The notes below the pieces were generated by a model. It did not search any database, was not told the DNA's origin, and saw only the letters and a list, made by a program, of their open reading frames with translations. DNA of 64,000 bases from Gammaproteobacteria bacterium (GTDB lineage Bacteria > Pseudomonadota > Gammaproteobacteria > Pseudomonadales > Azotimanducaceae): NCBI GenBank assembly GCA_002725995.1, contig PBRQ01000037.1:1-64000 (forward strand), written 5' to 3'. Made by a program: the position numbers and the translations under genes. This document shows, piece after piece, positions 1 through 10,494 of this stretch. Each line of letters begins with the position of its first letter. Position 1 is the first letter of the stretch.

Positions 1-2
1 AG

Positions 3-1157
3 GTTGCTCTGGCGTGTATTGGGCATGATAATGATCACCTGGCACTTTACGACGAAAATCTGAAGCCGGAGTGGCAGGAAACGCTGAAGACGTACCATGT
101 TTTTTTTAGGCAGATGGTAGCGGCGACTGTGCCCATGGAACACTTCAGCTACCATCCGAAGTTTGATTACTACGAGTCCGTCGCCAAATTAGCGGCGGAA
201 AACCCGAACCTGACCGACGTGATCAATCTTTATATGGTCAGTGGGTCCAACGCGGGGCTGCATCGTGATGAGAAGCTTCTTAATGTCAGCAGGAACGTCA
301 ATTCAAAGGTTCATTTTGCAGAGAATGCGCCGGGCTATGGAATACCTACACCAGACACGCTGGTTTGTACAAAGGCTGAATTAACGGGGGATGGGGTAAA
401 AGATTTCTTTGCCCGTCATGATAATCAGGTTATGTTGAAACTGCTTGGGCTGGCTGGCGCAAGGAATGTCACTGCTGTCACGAGTATTGCAGAAAGCCTT
501 GCCTATGTTGTTGAGTATGATGATGACATGATCATCATATTGCAGGAGCAACTCTCCCTTGATCGCTTCACTGAAATGACTGTTGATCTCTTTGTTTCAG
601 ATACTGAAATTCGCATCGCAAATATCCGAAAAATATTATTCGCAGAAGGTTTGTGGGTTGGCAACCTGATTGGAGAAGGTGTGGGGCTCACTGCTGAGCA
701 GGAGTCAATCCTGCTCAAGGTAGGAGAATATGCCCGCTCTCATGGATACACTTCTGCCGAGGGCAGCAACTGCGGTATAGACTATTTTCTTAAGGATGAT
801 GGTAGTGTGATCGTCACCGAAATTAATGCCAGGTGGACGGGAGGGCTGTTTCCGGCAGAAATTTTAGAACAGGTTGAAACGAACGGTAGAGACGCAGTTG
901 CTTTCTTTGACCTTGTATCAATTGAAAAGCGTGCGGCGTACCTAGAATTTCTGGAACGTTATCTTGTCGGCAGCTTTGAGGGCGAATTTGCCATGATTCC
1001 AATAGGCTTTGGCTGCTTCGAAATCGATATGGAAGGCACGCCCTTCTTTTATACCTGGCAAATCGTGTTGGGTGATCTGGAAGTATTTAAGGCGACCAAA
1101 TCTGCTGAACTCGGTGGTGGGGCGATGCCTACAGCAGATTTGATCAGGCTTGATTAG
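3..1157 (+). CDS. ATP-grasp domain protein (5'-truncated by window edge)
   Basis: The reading frame is open from the first bases of the window, so the gene starts upstream. The ATG at 114 is internal, because about 37 clearly coding codons precede it in frame. The C-terminal half shows the ATP-grasp pattern: a lysine-containing strand and glycine-rich loop (MLKLLGLAGARNV) and the acidic metal-binding strand VTEINARWTGG, where Glu and Asn would hold Mg-ATP. ATP-grasp enzymes join a carboxylate to an amine or thiol through an acyl-phosphate; the substrates here cannot be told. It converges on icmF with one base between the two stops. A pre-ATP-grasp N-terminal domain is plausible but mostly outside the window. 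Family is fairly sure, function unknown. Confidence 0.75.
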   Translation, partial: VALACIGHDNDHLALYDENLKPEWQETLKTYHVFFRQMVAATVPMEHFSYHPKFDYYESVAKLAAENPNLTDVINLYMVSGSNAGLHRDEKLLNVSRNVNSKVHFAENAPGYGIPTPDTLVCTKAELTGDGVKDFFARHDNQVMLKLLGLAGARNVTAVTSIAESLAYVVEYDDDMIIILQEQLSLDRFTEMTVDLFVSDTEIRIANIRKILFAEGLWVGNLIGEGVGLTAEQESILLKVGEYARSHGYTSAEGSNCGIDYFLKDDGSVIVTEINARWTGGLFPAEILEQVETNGRDAVAFFDLVSIEKRAAYLEFLERYLVGSFEGEFAMIPIGFGCFEIDMEGTPFFYTWQIVLGDLEVFKATKSAELGGGAMPTADLIRLD

Positions 1158-1158
1158 C

Positions 1159-4100
1159 CTAGGTACTACGACGGTACTGACCACCGACCTCAAAGAAAGC
1201 ATCTGTCATCTGTCCGAGAGAGCAATGCCGAACGGCTTCCATTAATGCCGCAAAGCCATTACCGCCTTCGCTGACGGTTTTCTGCAGGTTATCCAGAGCC
1301 TGTTTACTGGTATCGCTGTGGCTCGCCTGAAAATCCTGTAATCGATTGATTTGGCACTGCTTTTCCTCTTCCGTCGATCTTGCCAGGGTAATAGTCGTGT
1401 CGACGGGTTCACCTTCTGGTTGAAAGGTGTTGACGCCAATAATGGGCAGTTCACCATTGTGTTTGAGAGTTTCATACTTCATTGATTCTTCCTGGATCTT
1501 GCCACGCTGATAACCTGTCTCCATTGAACCAAGAACACCACCCCTGTCCGAAATCTTCTCAAATTCTCTGAGCACAGCTTCCTCAACCAGGTCTGTTAAC
1601 TCTTCCATGATGAATGAGCCCTGTCCCGGATTTTCAGTACTGGTCACACCAAACTCTCGGTTGATGATCAATTGAATAGCCAGGGCGCGGCGAACCGATT
1701 CTTCACTCGGCGTTGTAATGGCTTCATCATAAGCGTTGGTATGGAGGCTATTGCAGTTGTCATTGATCGCGAGCAGTGCCTGCAGGGTTGTCCTAATGTC
1801 GTTGAACTGCATTTCCTGGGCGTGAAGGGAGCGGCCAGAAGTTTGAATATGATATTTCAGTTTTTGGCTCTTTTCGTTTGCCCCATATTTGTCGCGCATT
1901 GCGATGGCCCATATTCTTCGAGCGACACGACCTATTACGGTGTACTCTGGATCCATTCCATTGGAGAAAAAGAATGAAAGGTTGGATGCGAAGTCATCGA
2001 TATCCATACCACGTGCCAGGTAAGTCTCAACAAAGGTAAATCCGTTGGCAAGTGTGAAGGCAAGCTGGCTGATTGGGTTCGCGCCGGCTTCTGCAATGTG
2101 ATACCCGGATATAGATACGGAGTAGAAATTGCGAACATCGTTCTCAATAAAATATTGTTGTATATCTCCCATCATCCGCAGGCTGAATTCCGTAGAGAAA
2201 ATACAGGTATTCTGACCCTGGTCTTCCTTCAGAATATCAGCCTGAACGGTGCCTCTGACATTGGAAAGTGCAAATTGGCGTAGGACAGCATATTCGTTGT
2301 CGTTCGGTTCCCGACCTTCCTTGTCACGAAATTGATCGACCTGCTGATCAATAGCAGTATTCAGGAACATGGCCAGAATTGTAGGAGCTGGGCCGTTAAT
2401 CGTCATTGAAACTGATGTTCTGGGATTACACAGGTCAAAACCACCATACAGGACTTTCATATCTTCGAGGGTGGCGATGGATACGCCCGAGTTACCAATC
2501 TTGCCGTAAATATCAGGCCGGGTTGCCGGATCGAAACCGTATAGGGTAACGCTGTCAAAAGCTGTCGACAGCCTTTTTGCCTCGGAATGCTCAGACAGTT
2601 TCTTGAACCGTCTGTTAGTTCGGGCAGCATCTCCTTCACCAGCGAACATACGTGCTGGATCCTCACCTTCCCGTTTGAATGGGAATACTCCGGAGGTGAA
2701 GGGGAATAGTCCGGGTAGGTTTTCACGTTTTAGGAATTTTAGAATTTCACCCTCGTCCTTGTAAGCGGGCATTGCAACCCTATGCACCCAACTACCAGAA
2801 AGCGTCTCACTGCCCAGGCGTGTTTTGATTTCTTTGCCCGATGGCGTTGTGTCGATTCGCTCCTCACCGATATATCCTTCTTTTACTGTTGGCCATTCAC
2901 TTAGCAGCTTTTTATTTTCGTTGGTAAGTTTTTCATCACGCTGGCCTATGAGGTCAGTGATCCCGTCTATATCCTCCCCCAGCATTCTCTGTGTGCCAAT
3001 CAACTGCTGACGTTCCCTGGCCAGAGTTGACTGGACTTCGGACTCGGCATGGTAGGTACGAACTGCTTCGGAGATTTCCGCCAGGTATCGCTGCCTTGCG
3101 GAGGGGACGATAACCGATCTTTCCGATGGTAGTCTGTTTTCGCTGTATGGAAGCTTCGAATCCCAGTCCCTCAGCCCCTTCTCCCGTAGGATTTTCAACA
3201 GGCCATGGTAGGCTGCAGACACACCATCATCACCAAACCGTGAAGCGATGGTGCCGAAGACGGGCAATTTTTCTGGTGACTCGCTCCATGCCTCGCGATT
3301 TCTCTGCACCTGCTTGGCGACATCCCGCAATGCGTCTTCAGCACCCTTACGATCAAATTTGTTGATCAAAACAAGATCAGCAAAGTCGAGCATGTCGATC
3401 TTCTCGAGCTGGCTCTGGGCACCAAACTCTGGTGTCATCACATACATTGAAGCATCGACAAAGGGAACGATGCCGGCATCGCCCTGGCCTATGCCTGGTG
3501 TTTCAACAACGATCAGGTCGAAGTCAAACTGACGCACGGCTGCGATTACTTCGGCCAGATACTCTGGAACTTCACCTGTTGAATGCCTGGTGGCAATGGA
3601 GCGCATGAAGATATTAGGTGCGTAGATAGAGTTCATTCGAATTCGGTCACCGAGGAGTGCGCCACCGGTTTTCCTTCGCGTTGGGTCGATAGCAAGCACG
3701 GCAATGCGAACTGAATCGCCTGAATCTGTTCTAAACCTGCGAATAATCTCATCGGAAAGTGAGGATTTTCCGGCACCACCTGTTCCCGTAATGCCGAGAA
3801 TGGGGGGTGAGCGGTCTGAGCCCAGTTTGAGTGCAGCCAGGTCACCAGCGGTGATATCACGCCGTTCTATTGCTGTAATGAGTGTAGAGAGAGCTAGATA
3901 GTCTGTGGCTTCAGCATTCTCAAAGGGTATCGCGGAATCCGAAACCCCTTCGCAGCGGTTGACCATATCCTGAATCATACCAACCAGCCCCATAGCCATA
4001 CCGTCCTGGGGCGAATAGATCCTGGTGATGCCATAGTCATGGAGTTCCTGAATCTCATCCGGCAGAATAACGCCGCCGCCGCCACCGAAGACCTTGATAT

Positions 4101-4407
4101 GGCCAGCATTGTTTTCCTTAAGCATATCGACGATGTACTTGAAGTACTCCAGGTGGCCTCCCTGATATGAGCTGACCGCGATTCCTTGGACATCTTCCTG
4201 CAGGGCTGCCTGCACGATCTCGGTAACGGATCGGTTGTGCGCGAGATGAATAACCTCGACGCCAAGTGACTGCAGAATACGTCTCATGATGTTGATCGCG
4301 GCATCATGACCGTCAAAGAGGCTTGTCGCTGTGACAAATCTAAGTGGTGGTTTCTGGTTTCGTTCCTGGCTATCTTTATCGATGGATCTGATTTTTACTT
4401 CTGACAT
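1159..4407 (-). CDS. icmF: Fused isobutyryl-CoA mutase IcmF
   Basis: This 1082-residue protein has the full IcmF layout: an N-terminal B12-binding domain, a central MeaI-type G-protein chaperone, and a C-terminal acyl-CoA mutase barrel. The cobalamin motif DGHD lies at residues 32-35, with His34 as lower ligand. The P-loop GTGGAGKSS lies near residue 210, followed by a guanine-specificity motif NKFD. The mutase part contains the IcmF-type string [11 protein letters not shown] in place of the methylmalonyl-CoA mutase sequence. The enzyme interconverts isobutyryl-CoA and n-butyryl-CoA using adenosylcobalamin, and the G domain guards cofactor loading. It is the last gene of a minus-strand unit after an acyl-CoA dehydrogenase and a TetR regulator, which fits branched/short acyl-CoA metabolism. 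Length and domains look intact. Confidence 0.95.
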   Translation of the reverse strand: MSEVKIRSIDKDSQERNQKPPLRFVTATSLFDGHDAAINIMRRILQSLGVEVIHLAHNRSVTEIVQAALQEDVQGIAVSSYQGGHLEYFKYIVDMLKENNAGHIKVFGGGGGVILPDEIQELHDYGITRIYSPQDGMAMGLVGMIQDMVNRCEGVSDSAIPFENAEATDYLALSTLITAIERRDITAGDLAALKLGSDRSPPILGITGTGGAGKSSLSDEIIRRFRTDSGDSVRIAVLAIDPTRRKTGGALLGDRIRMNSIYAPNIFMRSIATRHSTGEVPEYLAEVIAAVRQFDFDLIVVETPGIGQGDAGIVPFVDASMYVMTPEFGAQSQLEKIDMLDFADLVLINKFDRKGAEDALRDVAKQVQRNREAWSESPEKLPVFGTIASRFGDDGVSAAYHGLLKILREKGLRDWDSKLPYSENRLPSERSVIVPSARQRYLAEISEAVRTYHAESEVQSTLARERQQLIGTQRMLGEDIDGITDLIGQRDEKLTNENKKLLSEWPTVKEGYIGEERIDTTPSGKEIKTRLGSETLSGSWVHRVAMPAYKDEGEILKFLKRENLPGLFPFTSGVFPFKREGEDPARMFAGEGDAARTNRRFKKLSEHSEAKRLSTAFDSVTLYGFDPATRPDIYGKIGNSGVSIATLEDMKVLYGGFDLCNPRTSVSMTINGPAPTILAMFLNTAIDQQVDQFRDKEGREPNDNEYAVLRQFALSNVRGTVQADILKEDQGQNTCIFSTEFSLRMMGDIQQYFIENDVRNFYSVSISGYHIAEAGANPISQLAFTLANGFTFVETYLARGMDIDDFASNLSFFFSNGMDPEYTVIGRVARRIWAIAMRDKYGANEKSQKLKYHIQTSGRSLHAQEMQFNDIRTTLQALLAINDNCNSLHTNAYDEAITTPSEESVRRALAIQLIINREFGVTSTENPGQGSFIMEELTDLVEEAVLREFEKISDRGGVLGSMETGYQRGKIQEESMKYETLKHNGELPIIGVNTFQPEGEPVDTTITLARSTEEEKQCQINRLQDFQASHSDTSKQALDNLQKTVSEGGNGFAALMEAVRHCSLGQMTDAFFEVGGQYRRST

Positions 4408-4442
4408 TAGATGTTCCTCTTTTTAACTTTGTGCTTGTCTAA

Positions 4443-5060
4443 TTAGCGAATGAGTAGTGTCATGGTGTTCTTAAGGCTTTCGTGCAAGTCTCTGGTCTCG
4501 TTGATGGCTTCCGGGTTTGCCAGCCAGTAGTAGACGATTCCAATGATCGACGCACAAAATTGCGCAGCGATCGTATTGGCATCTCTTTTGCGGGCGTCAG
4601 GAATTTGGGTGTCGGCTGAAATCCAGCTGACCATGTCCAGGTGGCGGCGATTGTGAATATTCTTGATGATAGCCGCGAGCTCAGACCCGGCGTTTACGGA
4701 TTCAAACCAGAGGGTGTAAAAGGCCCTGACCTGGTCCGGTGCCTCGACGCAAAATTTATAGTGTTCATCCAAAGCTTGGTGGATAGCCTTTAGCCCGGTC
4801 TGTGAGTCAGTTGCACGCTTCAACTGATCCAGCCAAGAGTCTCCAACCTGCCGGAGCACAAATGCAAACAACTTGTCCTTTGAGCCAAACCTTTGCCCAG
4901 CCAGACCCCGGCTGTAACCCGCCAGCAGACCGACTTCCTTTAGGCTCGTTGCCGCCGGCCCGTGGTCCACGATCAGTTTGACAGCTGCTTCCAGCATGCG
5001 TTTGTCGGAGATTTTTGCTCTCTCAGCCTGGGTTAAACGTCCGCCGTTCTTAAGTGCCAT
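4443..5060 (-). CDS. TetR/AcrR family transcriptional regulator
   Basis: A 205-residue protein with an N-terminal helix-turn-helix of TetR type: residues about 18-60 include AAVKLIVDHGPAATSLKEVGLLAGYSRG and the FGSKDKLFAFVL helix that ends such domains. The rest is helical and would bind a ligand, likely an acyl-CoA given its neighbours. It sits between the acyl-CoA dehydrogenase gene (18 bases upstream) and icmF (35 bases downstream) on the same strand, so it is probably co-transcribed and regulates its own operon. A 21-bp palindrome in front of the operon at 6900-6920 is the best candidate operator. Family is clear; the ligand and target are inferred. Confidence 0.88.
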   Translation of the reverse strand: MALKNGGRLTQAERAKISDKRMLEAAVKLIVDHGPAATSLKEVGLLAGYSRGLAGQRFGSKDKLFAFVLRQVGDSWLDQLKRATDSQTGLKAIHQALDEHYKFCVEAPDQVRAFYTLWFESVNAGSELAAIIKNIHNRRHLDMVSWISADTQIPDARKRDANTIAAQFCASIIGIVYYWLANPEAINETRDLHESLKNTMTLLIR

Positions 5061-5078
5061 GATAATTCCAGAAAATTT

Positions 5079-6863
5079 TCAGAAGCTTTCTTCGGTTAAA
5101 GAGGCGCCCAACCCGGCGCCTTGAATAACTGCGTCCCGATAGCCGAGGTGGCGGGGCAATAGCTGAGAGAAATAGAAGCCAACAGATATCATTTTCTTCC
5201 TGTAGAAATCATTGTCTGAACCCTCGTTGATTCTATTCACCGCAAGTTCCGCTGAACGCGCCATATACCAGCCACCGGCAACATAGCCCATCATCATCAG
5301 AAAATTGTAGGAGACTGCACCAACAAACTTCTGGCTAGCCTGTGAATTTTCAATAATAAACTGAGATGCAGACGCTAGATTTTCCAACGCTTCCCGCAGT
5401 TGCTTTGCGATTCGTTTCAGATCAGGGTCATCGGAATTGTTCAGTACTGTCACGGTCTTGGAAATTTCCTCCATATAGGATGTCAGTGCTACACCCTGGT
5501 CTCGCAGCAGTTTTCTGCCGACAAGATCGTTAGCCTGTATACCCGTCGTACCCTCATAGATTGCGGTGATTCGTGCATCGCGGTAGTGCTGGGCTGCACC
5601 GGTCTCTTCGATAAAACCCATACCACCATGAACCTGAACGCCTATGGAAGTTACTTCATTGACCAGTTCCGTTGACCAGGCTTTGATGACAGGGGTGAGA
5701 AGGGCGAACCGCTCGTCAGCCTGCCGCTTCTTCTCAATATCTTCCTCGTGTGCGCGCAGGTCATAGTAGAAGGCTCCGTCGTAGGCTAGCGCGCGCATTG
5801 CTTCAGTCGTGGACTTCATATGCATAAGCATTCGCTGGACGTCAGCGTGCTGGATAATAGTAGCAGCCTCCCCGGTCTCAACGTTTCGCCCCTGAACGCG
5901 CTCGCGCGCGTAGCTGATTGCATCCTGGTATGCACGTTCGGCAATGCCAACTCCCTGTAAACCTACCTCAACCCTCGCATGATTCATCAGGGTGAACATG
6001 CAGGCCAGTCCATCACCGGGTTCACCGATCATATAGCCTACCGCGCCTTCATTTTCACCAAAGCTCATCACACAGGTTGGACTGGCGTGAATACCAAGTT
6101 TGCCTTCGGTCGAAACGACTCGTAAGTCGTTTCTGTCGGCCAGGGAACCATCTTCATTTACCAGGAATTTTGGTACCAGGAACAGTGAAAGTCCCTTGTT
6201 GCCTGGTGGTGCATCAACCAGGGGTGCTAATACAATATGAATGATATTTTCTGCCATATCGTGTTCGCCCCAGGTAATGAATATCTTCTGGCCACGAATC
6301 AAATAGTGATCGCCTTCTGGTGTCGCACGTGTTTTCAGTGTGGACAAATCTGAACCTGCATGGGATTCCGTCAAGTTCATCGTCCCTGTCCACTTTCCAG
6401 AAACCATGTTTGGCAGATAGAACTGCTTCAGCTGCTCACTGGCATGTGCAGACATGGTATCTATGGCGCCGGCGGTCAGCATCGGACAGAGGGCGAAAGA
6501 GGTGCAGGTGCTATGCCACATTTCGCAGGCCGCCAGGTGAATCATGAAGGGTAGACCCTGGCCACCGTATACAGGATTCTGGGCTAGACTCAACCACTGG
6601 TTGTCGACAAACATCTGGTAGGCTTGGGCGAAACCATCGGCAGAGATCACCTTGTCACCGTCTTGCCTGGTTCCTTGCTCGTCACCAGTTTTGTTAAGAG
6701 GTGACAGGACTTGTGCAGCAAACTTGCCGGCTTCATCAAGAATTGCGGCCGTCAGGTCTGGTGTAGCTTCGGTGAAATCTTCCATCGAATTGATGTAGGA
6801 ATAATCCAGCAATTCATTGATTACAAATCCAATTTCAGGACTCGGTGCAACATAGTCAGCCAT
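5079..6863 (-). CDS. Acyl-CoA dehydrogenase (597-residue FadE/DmdC-like family)
   Basis: A flavoprotein that would oxidise an acyl-CoA to the 2-enoyl-CoA and pass electrons to ETF. The flavin and substrate motifs GTMNLTESHAGSDL and ITWGEHD are visible, and the catalytic base is in IYEGTTGIQ (Glu about 440). The N-terminus MADYVAP is typical for the roughly 600-residue subfamily often annotated as 3-methylmercaptopropionyl-CoA dehydrogenase (DmdC), which also holds ordinary acyl-CoA dehydrogenases, so the substrate is not assured. I chose the ATG at 6863; a GTG start at 6872 adds three residues. It is the first gene of the operon with tetR and icmF, and a perfect palindrome lies 37-57 bases upstream of this start. 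Confidence 0.9.
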   Translation of the reverse strand: MADYVAPSPEIGFVINELLDYSYINSMEDFTEATPDLTAAILDEAGKFAAQVLSPLNKTGDEQGTRQDGDKVISADGFAQAYQMFVDNQWLSLAQNPVYGGQGLPFMIHLAACEMWHSTCTSFALCPMLTAGAIDTMSAHASEQLKQFYLPNMVSGKWTGTMNLTESHAGSDLSTLKTRATPEGDHYLIRGQKIFITWGEHDMAENIIHIVLAPLVDAPPGNKGLSLFLVPKFLVNEDGSLADRNDLRVVSTEGKLGIHASPTCVMSFGENEGAVGYMIGEPGDGLACMFTLMNHARVEVGLQGVGIAERAYQDAISYARERVQGRNVETGEAATIIQHADVQRMLMHMKSTTEAMRALAYDGAFYYDLRAHEEDIEKKRQADERFALLTPVIKAWSTELVNEVTSIGVQVHGGMGFIEETGAAQHYRDARITAIYEGTTGIQANDLVGRKLLRDQGVALTSYMEEISKTVTVLNNSDDPDLKRIAKQLREALENLASASQFIIENSQASQKFVGAVSYNFLMMMGYVAGGWYMARSAELAVNRINEGSDNDFYRKKMISVGFYFSQLLPRHLGYRDAVIQGAGLGASLTEESF

Positions 6864-6899
6864 CTTCACCACTCAAGTTTTGATATAGGGTTGCAAGAT

Positions 6900-6920
6900 A
6901 CTTGCTTGAAGCAAGCAAGT
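6900..6920. promoter_or_regulatory. Candidate TetR operator: 21-bp perfect palindrome
   Basis: The arms ACTTGCTTG and CAAGCAAGT are exact inverted repeats around a 3-base centre AAG. The site lies 37 bases upstream of the acyl-CoA dehydrogenase start and about 120 bases from the divergent MFS gene. Size and symmetry match operators of TetR-family repressors, and a TetR gene is the second gene of the operon. The pairing is inferred from position. Confidence 0.55.
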
Positions 6921-7036
6921 CAATGCCATATTTTGATCGGCATGTTACTCTAAGTTATTGAAATATAAGGATATATAATTTCAGTCAGAAGTGTTCCCTG
7001 ATCGCTGCAATAAATAGCGGTCTGGGCGGGAGTATC

Positions 7037-8314
7037 ATGGGATACTCCATTCTCAATGGTTTCTCGGACCAGAAAGAGCAGAAGAAGTATCAGTTGAGCG
7101 AAACAGACAATAGTTTCTGGCGAAACCAACAATTCCGTGCATATCTAGGTGCAACCGCCTTCACCGGTACAGCACTTTCCATGCAGCAGTTGCTCATCAG
7201 CTGGTTGCTGGTGGGAATACTGCTGTTGCCTGCGGATCAGGTTGGATTGATTCAGGGAATGATCGGTCTGCCGGGGATTGCATTGATGCTCTGGGGTGGT
7301 GCCAGGGCGGATAAAAAGGATGCACGGGACCTGCTGGTTCGAGTTTACGGAATTGCCTGGCTTATACCGCTTGCCCTTTATGCCTGTATCAATTCCGGGT
7401 TGCTCAATATCTGGACGGTCTCTCTGTTTGGGCTAGCTATGGGTACGGCATTCGCGTTTTCGAGTCCTGCCCAGCAGGCGATACTCAATCGGGTTGCCGG
7501 TGAAGAGGTGCAGCGCGCGGTGACCGTCGCGACAGCCATAGGGTTTGTCGTCCAGATGGGAGGTTTAGCCCTCGCCGGACAAATGGAGATCGTCGGAATT
7601 GATAAGGTTCTTATGGTGCAGGCCATCAGTCTGATTCTGGGAGCCTTGGCCGTTCGCCGGATAGCCCCCAGGGAAAGTATCGACGAGTCTAGTGATGAAT
7701 CAATCTGGCAGTCTGTTCTGGGTGGCCTGCGGGCATCCTACAGAAATAAGACCATTTTTCAGACGATGCTTATCAATTTTGTTTCCAGTATTTTTAATTT
7801 TGGGGCTTTTTCGATGGTAGTCCCCTTCATTATTAAGCGCGTCTATGAGGGTGATGCCATTAGCCTCGCCACTATACTGATCGTATTCTATGGCGGAGCG
7901 ACGGTTTCCAATATGATCCAGTTCAAAATTATGCCCATTGCCCGCCCAGGCCTCTGGTTTCTGCTGATGCAACTTACCCGGGTGCTCATTCTTGGGTTCC
8001 TCTGGCTTACACCAGACTGGTGGCTACTCATGGTGGTGTTGTTTTTTTGGGGGACCAACATGGGGGTTACATCCACCCTGTCCCGCGCCATTGTGCAGGA
8101 GTCAGCAGAACCGCAACATCTGGCTAGAATACTGAGTGTATTCAGCCTGGGCCTATTGGGGGCAATGCCCCTTGGTGCATTGATCCTTGGATTCATTATA
8201 GAGGCATTTGGCACGATGAACGGGCTCATTCCCGCAATGGTTGCCTCACTGCTGCTATGTACGTATGGGTTTCTTTTTACCGATGTCTGGCGCTACAGGT
8301 CGCCTGGTTCTTAG
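7037..8314 (+). CDS. MFS transporter (EntS/MFS_3-like)
   Basis: A 425-residue integral membrane protein with about 12 hydrophobic segments, the usual length for a major facilitator. The cytoplasmic loop after segment 2 reads LWGGARADKKDARDLL, the degenerate A-motif seen in the MFS_3 group that includes the enterobactin exporter EntS. A GGGAG sequence precedes the ATG. It is divergent from the acyl-CoA dehydrogenase operon and converges on an enoyl-CoA hydratase gene 12 bases away. The substrate cannot be inferred; a drug or small-metabolite exporter is the likeliest role. Confidence 0.82.
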   Translation: MGYSILNGFSDQKEQKKYQLSETDNSFWRNQQFRAYLGATAFTGTALSMQQLLISWLLVGILLLPADQVGLIQGMIGLPGIALMLWGGARADKKDARDLLVRVYGIAWLIPLALYACINSGLLNIWTVSLFGLAMGTAFAFSSPAQQAILNRVAGEEVQRAVTVATAIGFVVQMGGLALAGQMEIVGIDKVLMVQAISLILGALAVRRIAPRESIDESSDESIWQSVLGGLRASYRNKTIFQTMLINFVSSIFNFGAFSMVVPFIIKRVYEGDAISLATILIVFYGGATVSNMIQFKIMPIARPGLWFLLMQLTRVLILGFLWLTPDWWLLMVVLFFWGTNMGVTSTLSRAIVQESAEPQHLARILSVFSLGLLGAMPLGALILGFIIEAFGTMNGLIPAMVASLLLCTYGFLFTDVWRYRSPGS

Positions 8315-8326
8315 TTGGTACACATC

Positions 8327-9121
8327 CTATTTTCCCCTTGCAGCGCGAAAGTCCGGTTCTCGTTTTTCGATAAATGCCTGAATTGCTTCCTTGTGTTCGG
8401 TTGATTCGAAGCACTGGGACAGGGCTGCCATTTCACGAGCCTGTACATCCTCAATATTGGTTTCCGCCATGTTTTGAGTAATCAGAGTCTTTACCATATT
8501 CAGTGCGGCCTGTGGATTTTCTCCCATTGATCTTGCCTTTTCATGGGCTGTATCCAGGAGGTCTGAACCGTCAACCAGCGTGTCGATTAGCCGCATCTCC
8601 ATCGCCTCGGTGGCGCTGATGATCTTGCCGGTCAACATCAGTTCACTCGCCTGACCGAATCCACAGCGTGCCACAAGGTAGTGTGAGCTTGCGAGCTCCG
8701 GTACAAGGCCCATCTTGATGAATCGGCAGCTGAATTTGGCATCGCGGGAGGCGACGATGTGATCCATTGGTAAGATTTGTGTCAGGCCGACACCGACGGC
8801 AACCCCGTTAACCGCCCCCACAATCGGTTTGGATTCCCGCACGAGCCGGACCCAGTCCGCTGGCTCAGATTGACCACGAGCGGTTGTGCCCGATTCGGCC
8901 TGTGTCTGAAACAAATCTTTGACATCAGCACCCGCACAAAACCCGCGTCCTTCGCCCGTGAGAATGAAAGCTTCGATTTCGTCATCCGCATTACCTTCTT
9001 TAATCGCCTGCTGCATTTCATCGCCCATCTGGTAGGTCCAGGCATTGAGACGCTCAGGTCGATTCATGGTGATCGTCATTACTGAATCTGTAACGTCTAG
9101 TTTGATGGTTTCATAGCTCAT
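8327..9121 (-). CDS. Enoyl-CoA hydratase/isomerase family protein
   Basis: Crotonase-fold protein of about 264 residues. It has the early strand TITMNRPERLNAW, the first oxyanion-hole segment GRGFCAGADVKDL and the second oxyanion region near AVNGVAVGVGLTQIL. Members hydrate 2-enoyl-CoA thioesters or isomerise double bonds in fatty-acid or amino-acid breakdown. I chose the ATG at 9121 (MSYETIKLDV) rather than the in-frame ATG at 9136, because the family normally begins this way. It probably works with the nearby acyl-CoA dehydrogenase on related substrates, though it is a separate unit. Subfamily not resolved. Confidence 0.88.
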   Translation of the reverse strand: MSYETIKLDVTDSVMTITMNRPERLNAWTYQMGDEMQQAIKEGNADDEIEAFILTGEGRGFCAGADVKDLFQTQAESGTTARGQSEPADWVRLVRESKPIVGAVNGVAVGVGLTQILPMDHIVASRDAKFSCRFIKMGLVPELASSHYLVARCGFGQASELMLTGKIISATEAMEMRLIDTLVDGSDLLDTAHEKARSMGENPQAALNMVKTLITQNMAETNIEDVQAREMAALSQCFESTEHKEAIQAFIEKREPDFRAARGK

Positions 9122-9292
9122 GTTTTTTACCTGCAATGTCCGTTTGGATCAATTCTGGCAAGAAGGCTCGGGTTACACAAACTAAATCTATAGACATATC
9201 CTGCTTGACCTGTGCAGTTAGTGGGCGCCGGGTGATTCCCCAGACGAGCCCTGATATGCTCGCTCAAAATTCGAAGCGCCTGGAAGGAAACA

Positions 9293-10459
9293 ATGTCACT
9301 GGTTGAAGAAATAGTTGCAATGGAGAGTGAAATCATCAATTGGCGCAGGGATATCCATGCGCATCCGGAGCTTGGCTTCGAAGAGACGCGTACTGCTGAC
9401 TTTGTCGCTCAGAAGCTGGAAGAGTTTGGCATCAAGGTACATCGTGGCGTTGGGAAGACAGGAATAGTTGGTGTGCTAACCGTGGGCAATGAAACCAACT
9501 CTGTGGGATTGCGCGCGGATATGGATGCACTACCGATTAAGGAAAACAACACATTTAGTCATTGCTCCACGAATGGTGGTGCAATGCATGCCTGTGGTCA
9601 TGATGGGCATACGGTCATGTTGCTGGCAGCTGCAAAATACCTGGTGGAGAGTAAAGATTTCCGCGGCCAGGTGAATTTCATATTTCAGCCGGCGGAAGAG
9701 GGGCTGGGTGGTGCGCAAGCGATGCTTGGAGACGGGCTGCTTGAGCAGTTTCCCTGCGATAGCCTTTACGCAATACATAATGCGCCCGGGTTGCCCCTTG
9801 CTAAGTTCGCAGCAGCACCTGGTATAAGGACTGCGGCCGGTGCTTTCTTTGATATTCGAATTGCGGGAAAGGGCGCCCATGGGGCTTTTCCTGATCAGGG
9901 AGTTGACCCGGTTGTAATAGCGGGTGAATTGATCCTGGCATTGCAGTCAGTTGTTTCACGCAATATAAGTCCAACACAAACTGCGGTCCTGTCGATTACA
10001 CAGGTTCATGCGGGCGATGCCTACAATGTCATCCCAGGAACTGCTCATCTCGCCGGTACGGTGCGTACTTTTTCAATGCAGGTGATGGGGCACATTGAAC
10101 AGCGAGTTGATGATCTGGTCAAAGGCATATGTGCAGCCCATGGCGCGACCGGGAATCTGGACTTTCGCACCATCTTTCATCCGGTGGTGAATGAACCTGC
10201 CGTTACTGACCTGGCAGCAGGAGTGTGTGATGAACTAGTTGGTGCGGGCAATGTCATCAGGAGCAGCCAGCCGGGTACTGGGTCTGAAGACTTTTCCTTT
10301 ATGACGGAACGGGTACCAGCATGCTATCTGATCCTCGGCAATGGGGAGGACAGCTCACCACTTCATAATCATGATTATGATTTCAACGACGAGGCACTTG
10401 TTTACGGGGCCAGCTTTTTTGCCCGGATAGTGGAGGCTTCTTTAGGGGTCAAGTCCTGA
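9293..10459 (+). CDS. M20 family metallopeptidase/amidohydrolase
   Basis: A 388-residue zinc amidohydrolase of the hippurate hydrolase / N-acyl-amino-acid deacylase type. Visible signatures are DIHAHPELGFEE near residue 20, the metal ligands in MHACGHDGH (Cys101, His103), and the general base pair Glu135-Glu136 in QPAEEGLGG. The dimerisation domain begins near GAHGAFPDQGVDPV. It would cleave the amide of an N-acyl or N-aroyl amino acid. GGAAGGAAAC precedes the ATG as a good ribosome binding site. It stands alone on the plus strand, converging on the glycosyltransferase operon. Substrate unknown. Confidence 0.9.
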   Translation: MSLVEEIVAMESEIINWRRDIHAHPELGFEETRTADFVAQKLEEFGIKVHRGVGKTGIVGVLTVGNETNSVGLRADMDALPIKENNTFSHCSTNGGAMHACGHDGHTVMLLAAAKYLVESKDFRGQVNFIFQPAEEGLGGAQAMLGDGLLEQFPCDSLYAIHNAPGLPLAKFAAAPGIRTAAGAFFDIRIAGKGAHGAFPDQGVDPVVIAGELILALQSVVSRNISPTQTAVLSITQVHAGDAYNVIPGTAHLAGTVRTFSMQVMGHIEQRVDDLVKGICAAHGATGNLDFRTIFHPVVNEPAVTDLAAGVCDELVGAGNVIRSSQPGTGSEDFSFMTERVPACYLILGNGEDSSPLHNHDYDFNDEALVYGASFFARIVEASLGVKS

Positions 10460-10494
10460 AAGATGGTCTCGTCCTACTCGGAGCCACATGAGCG

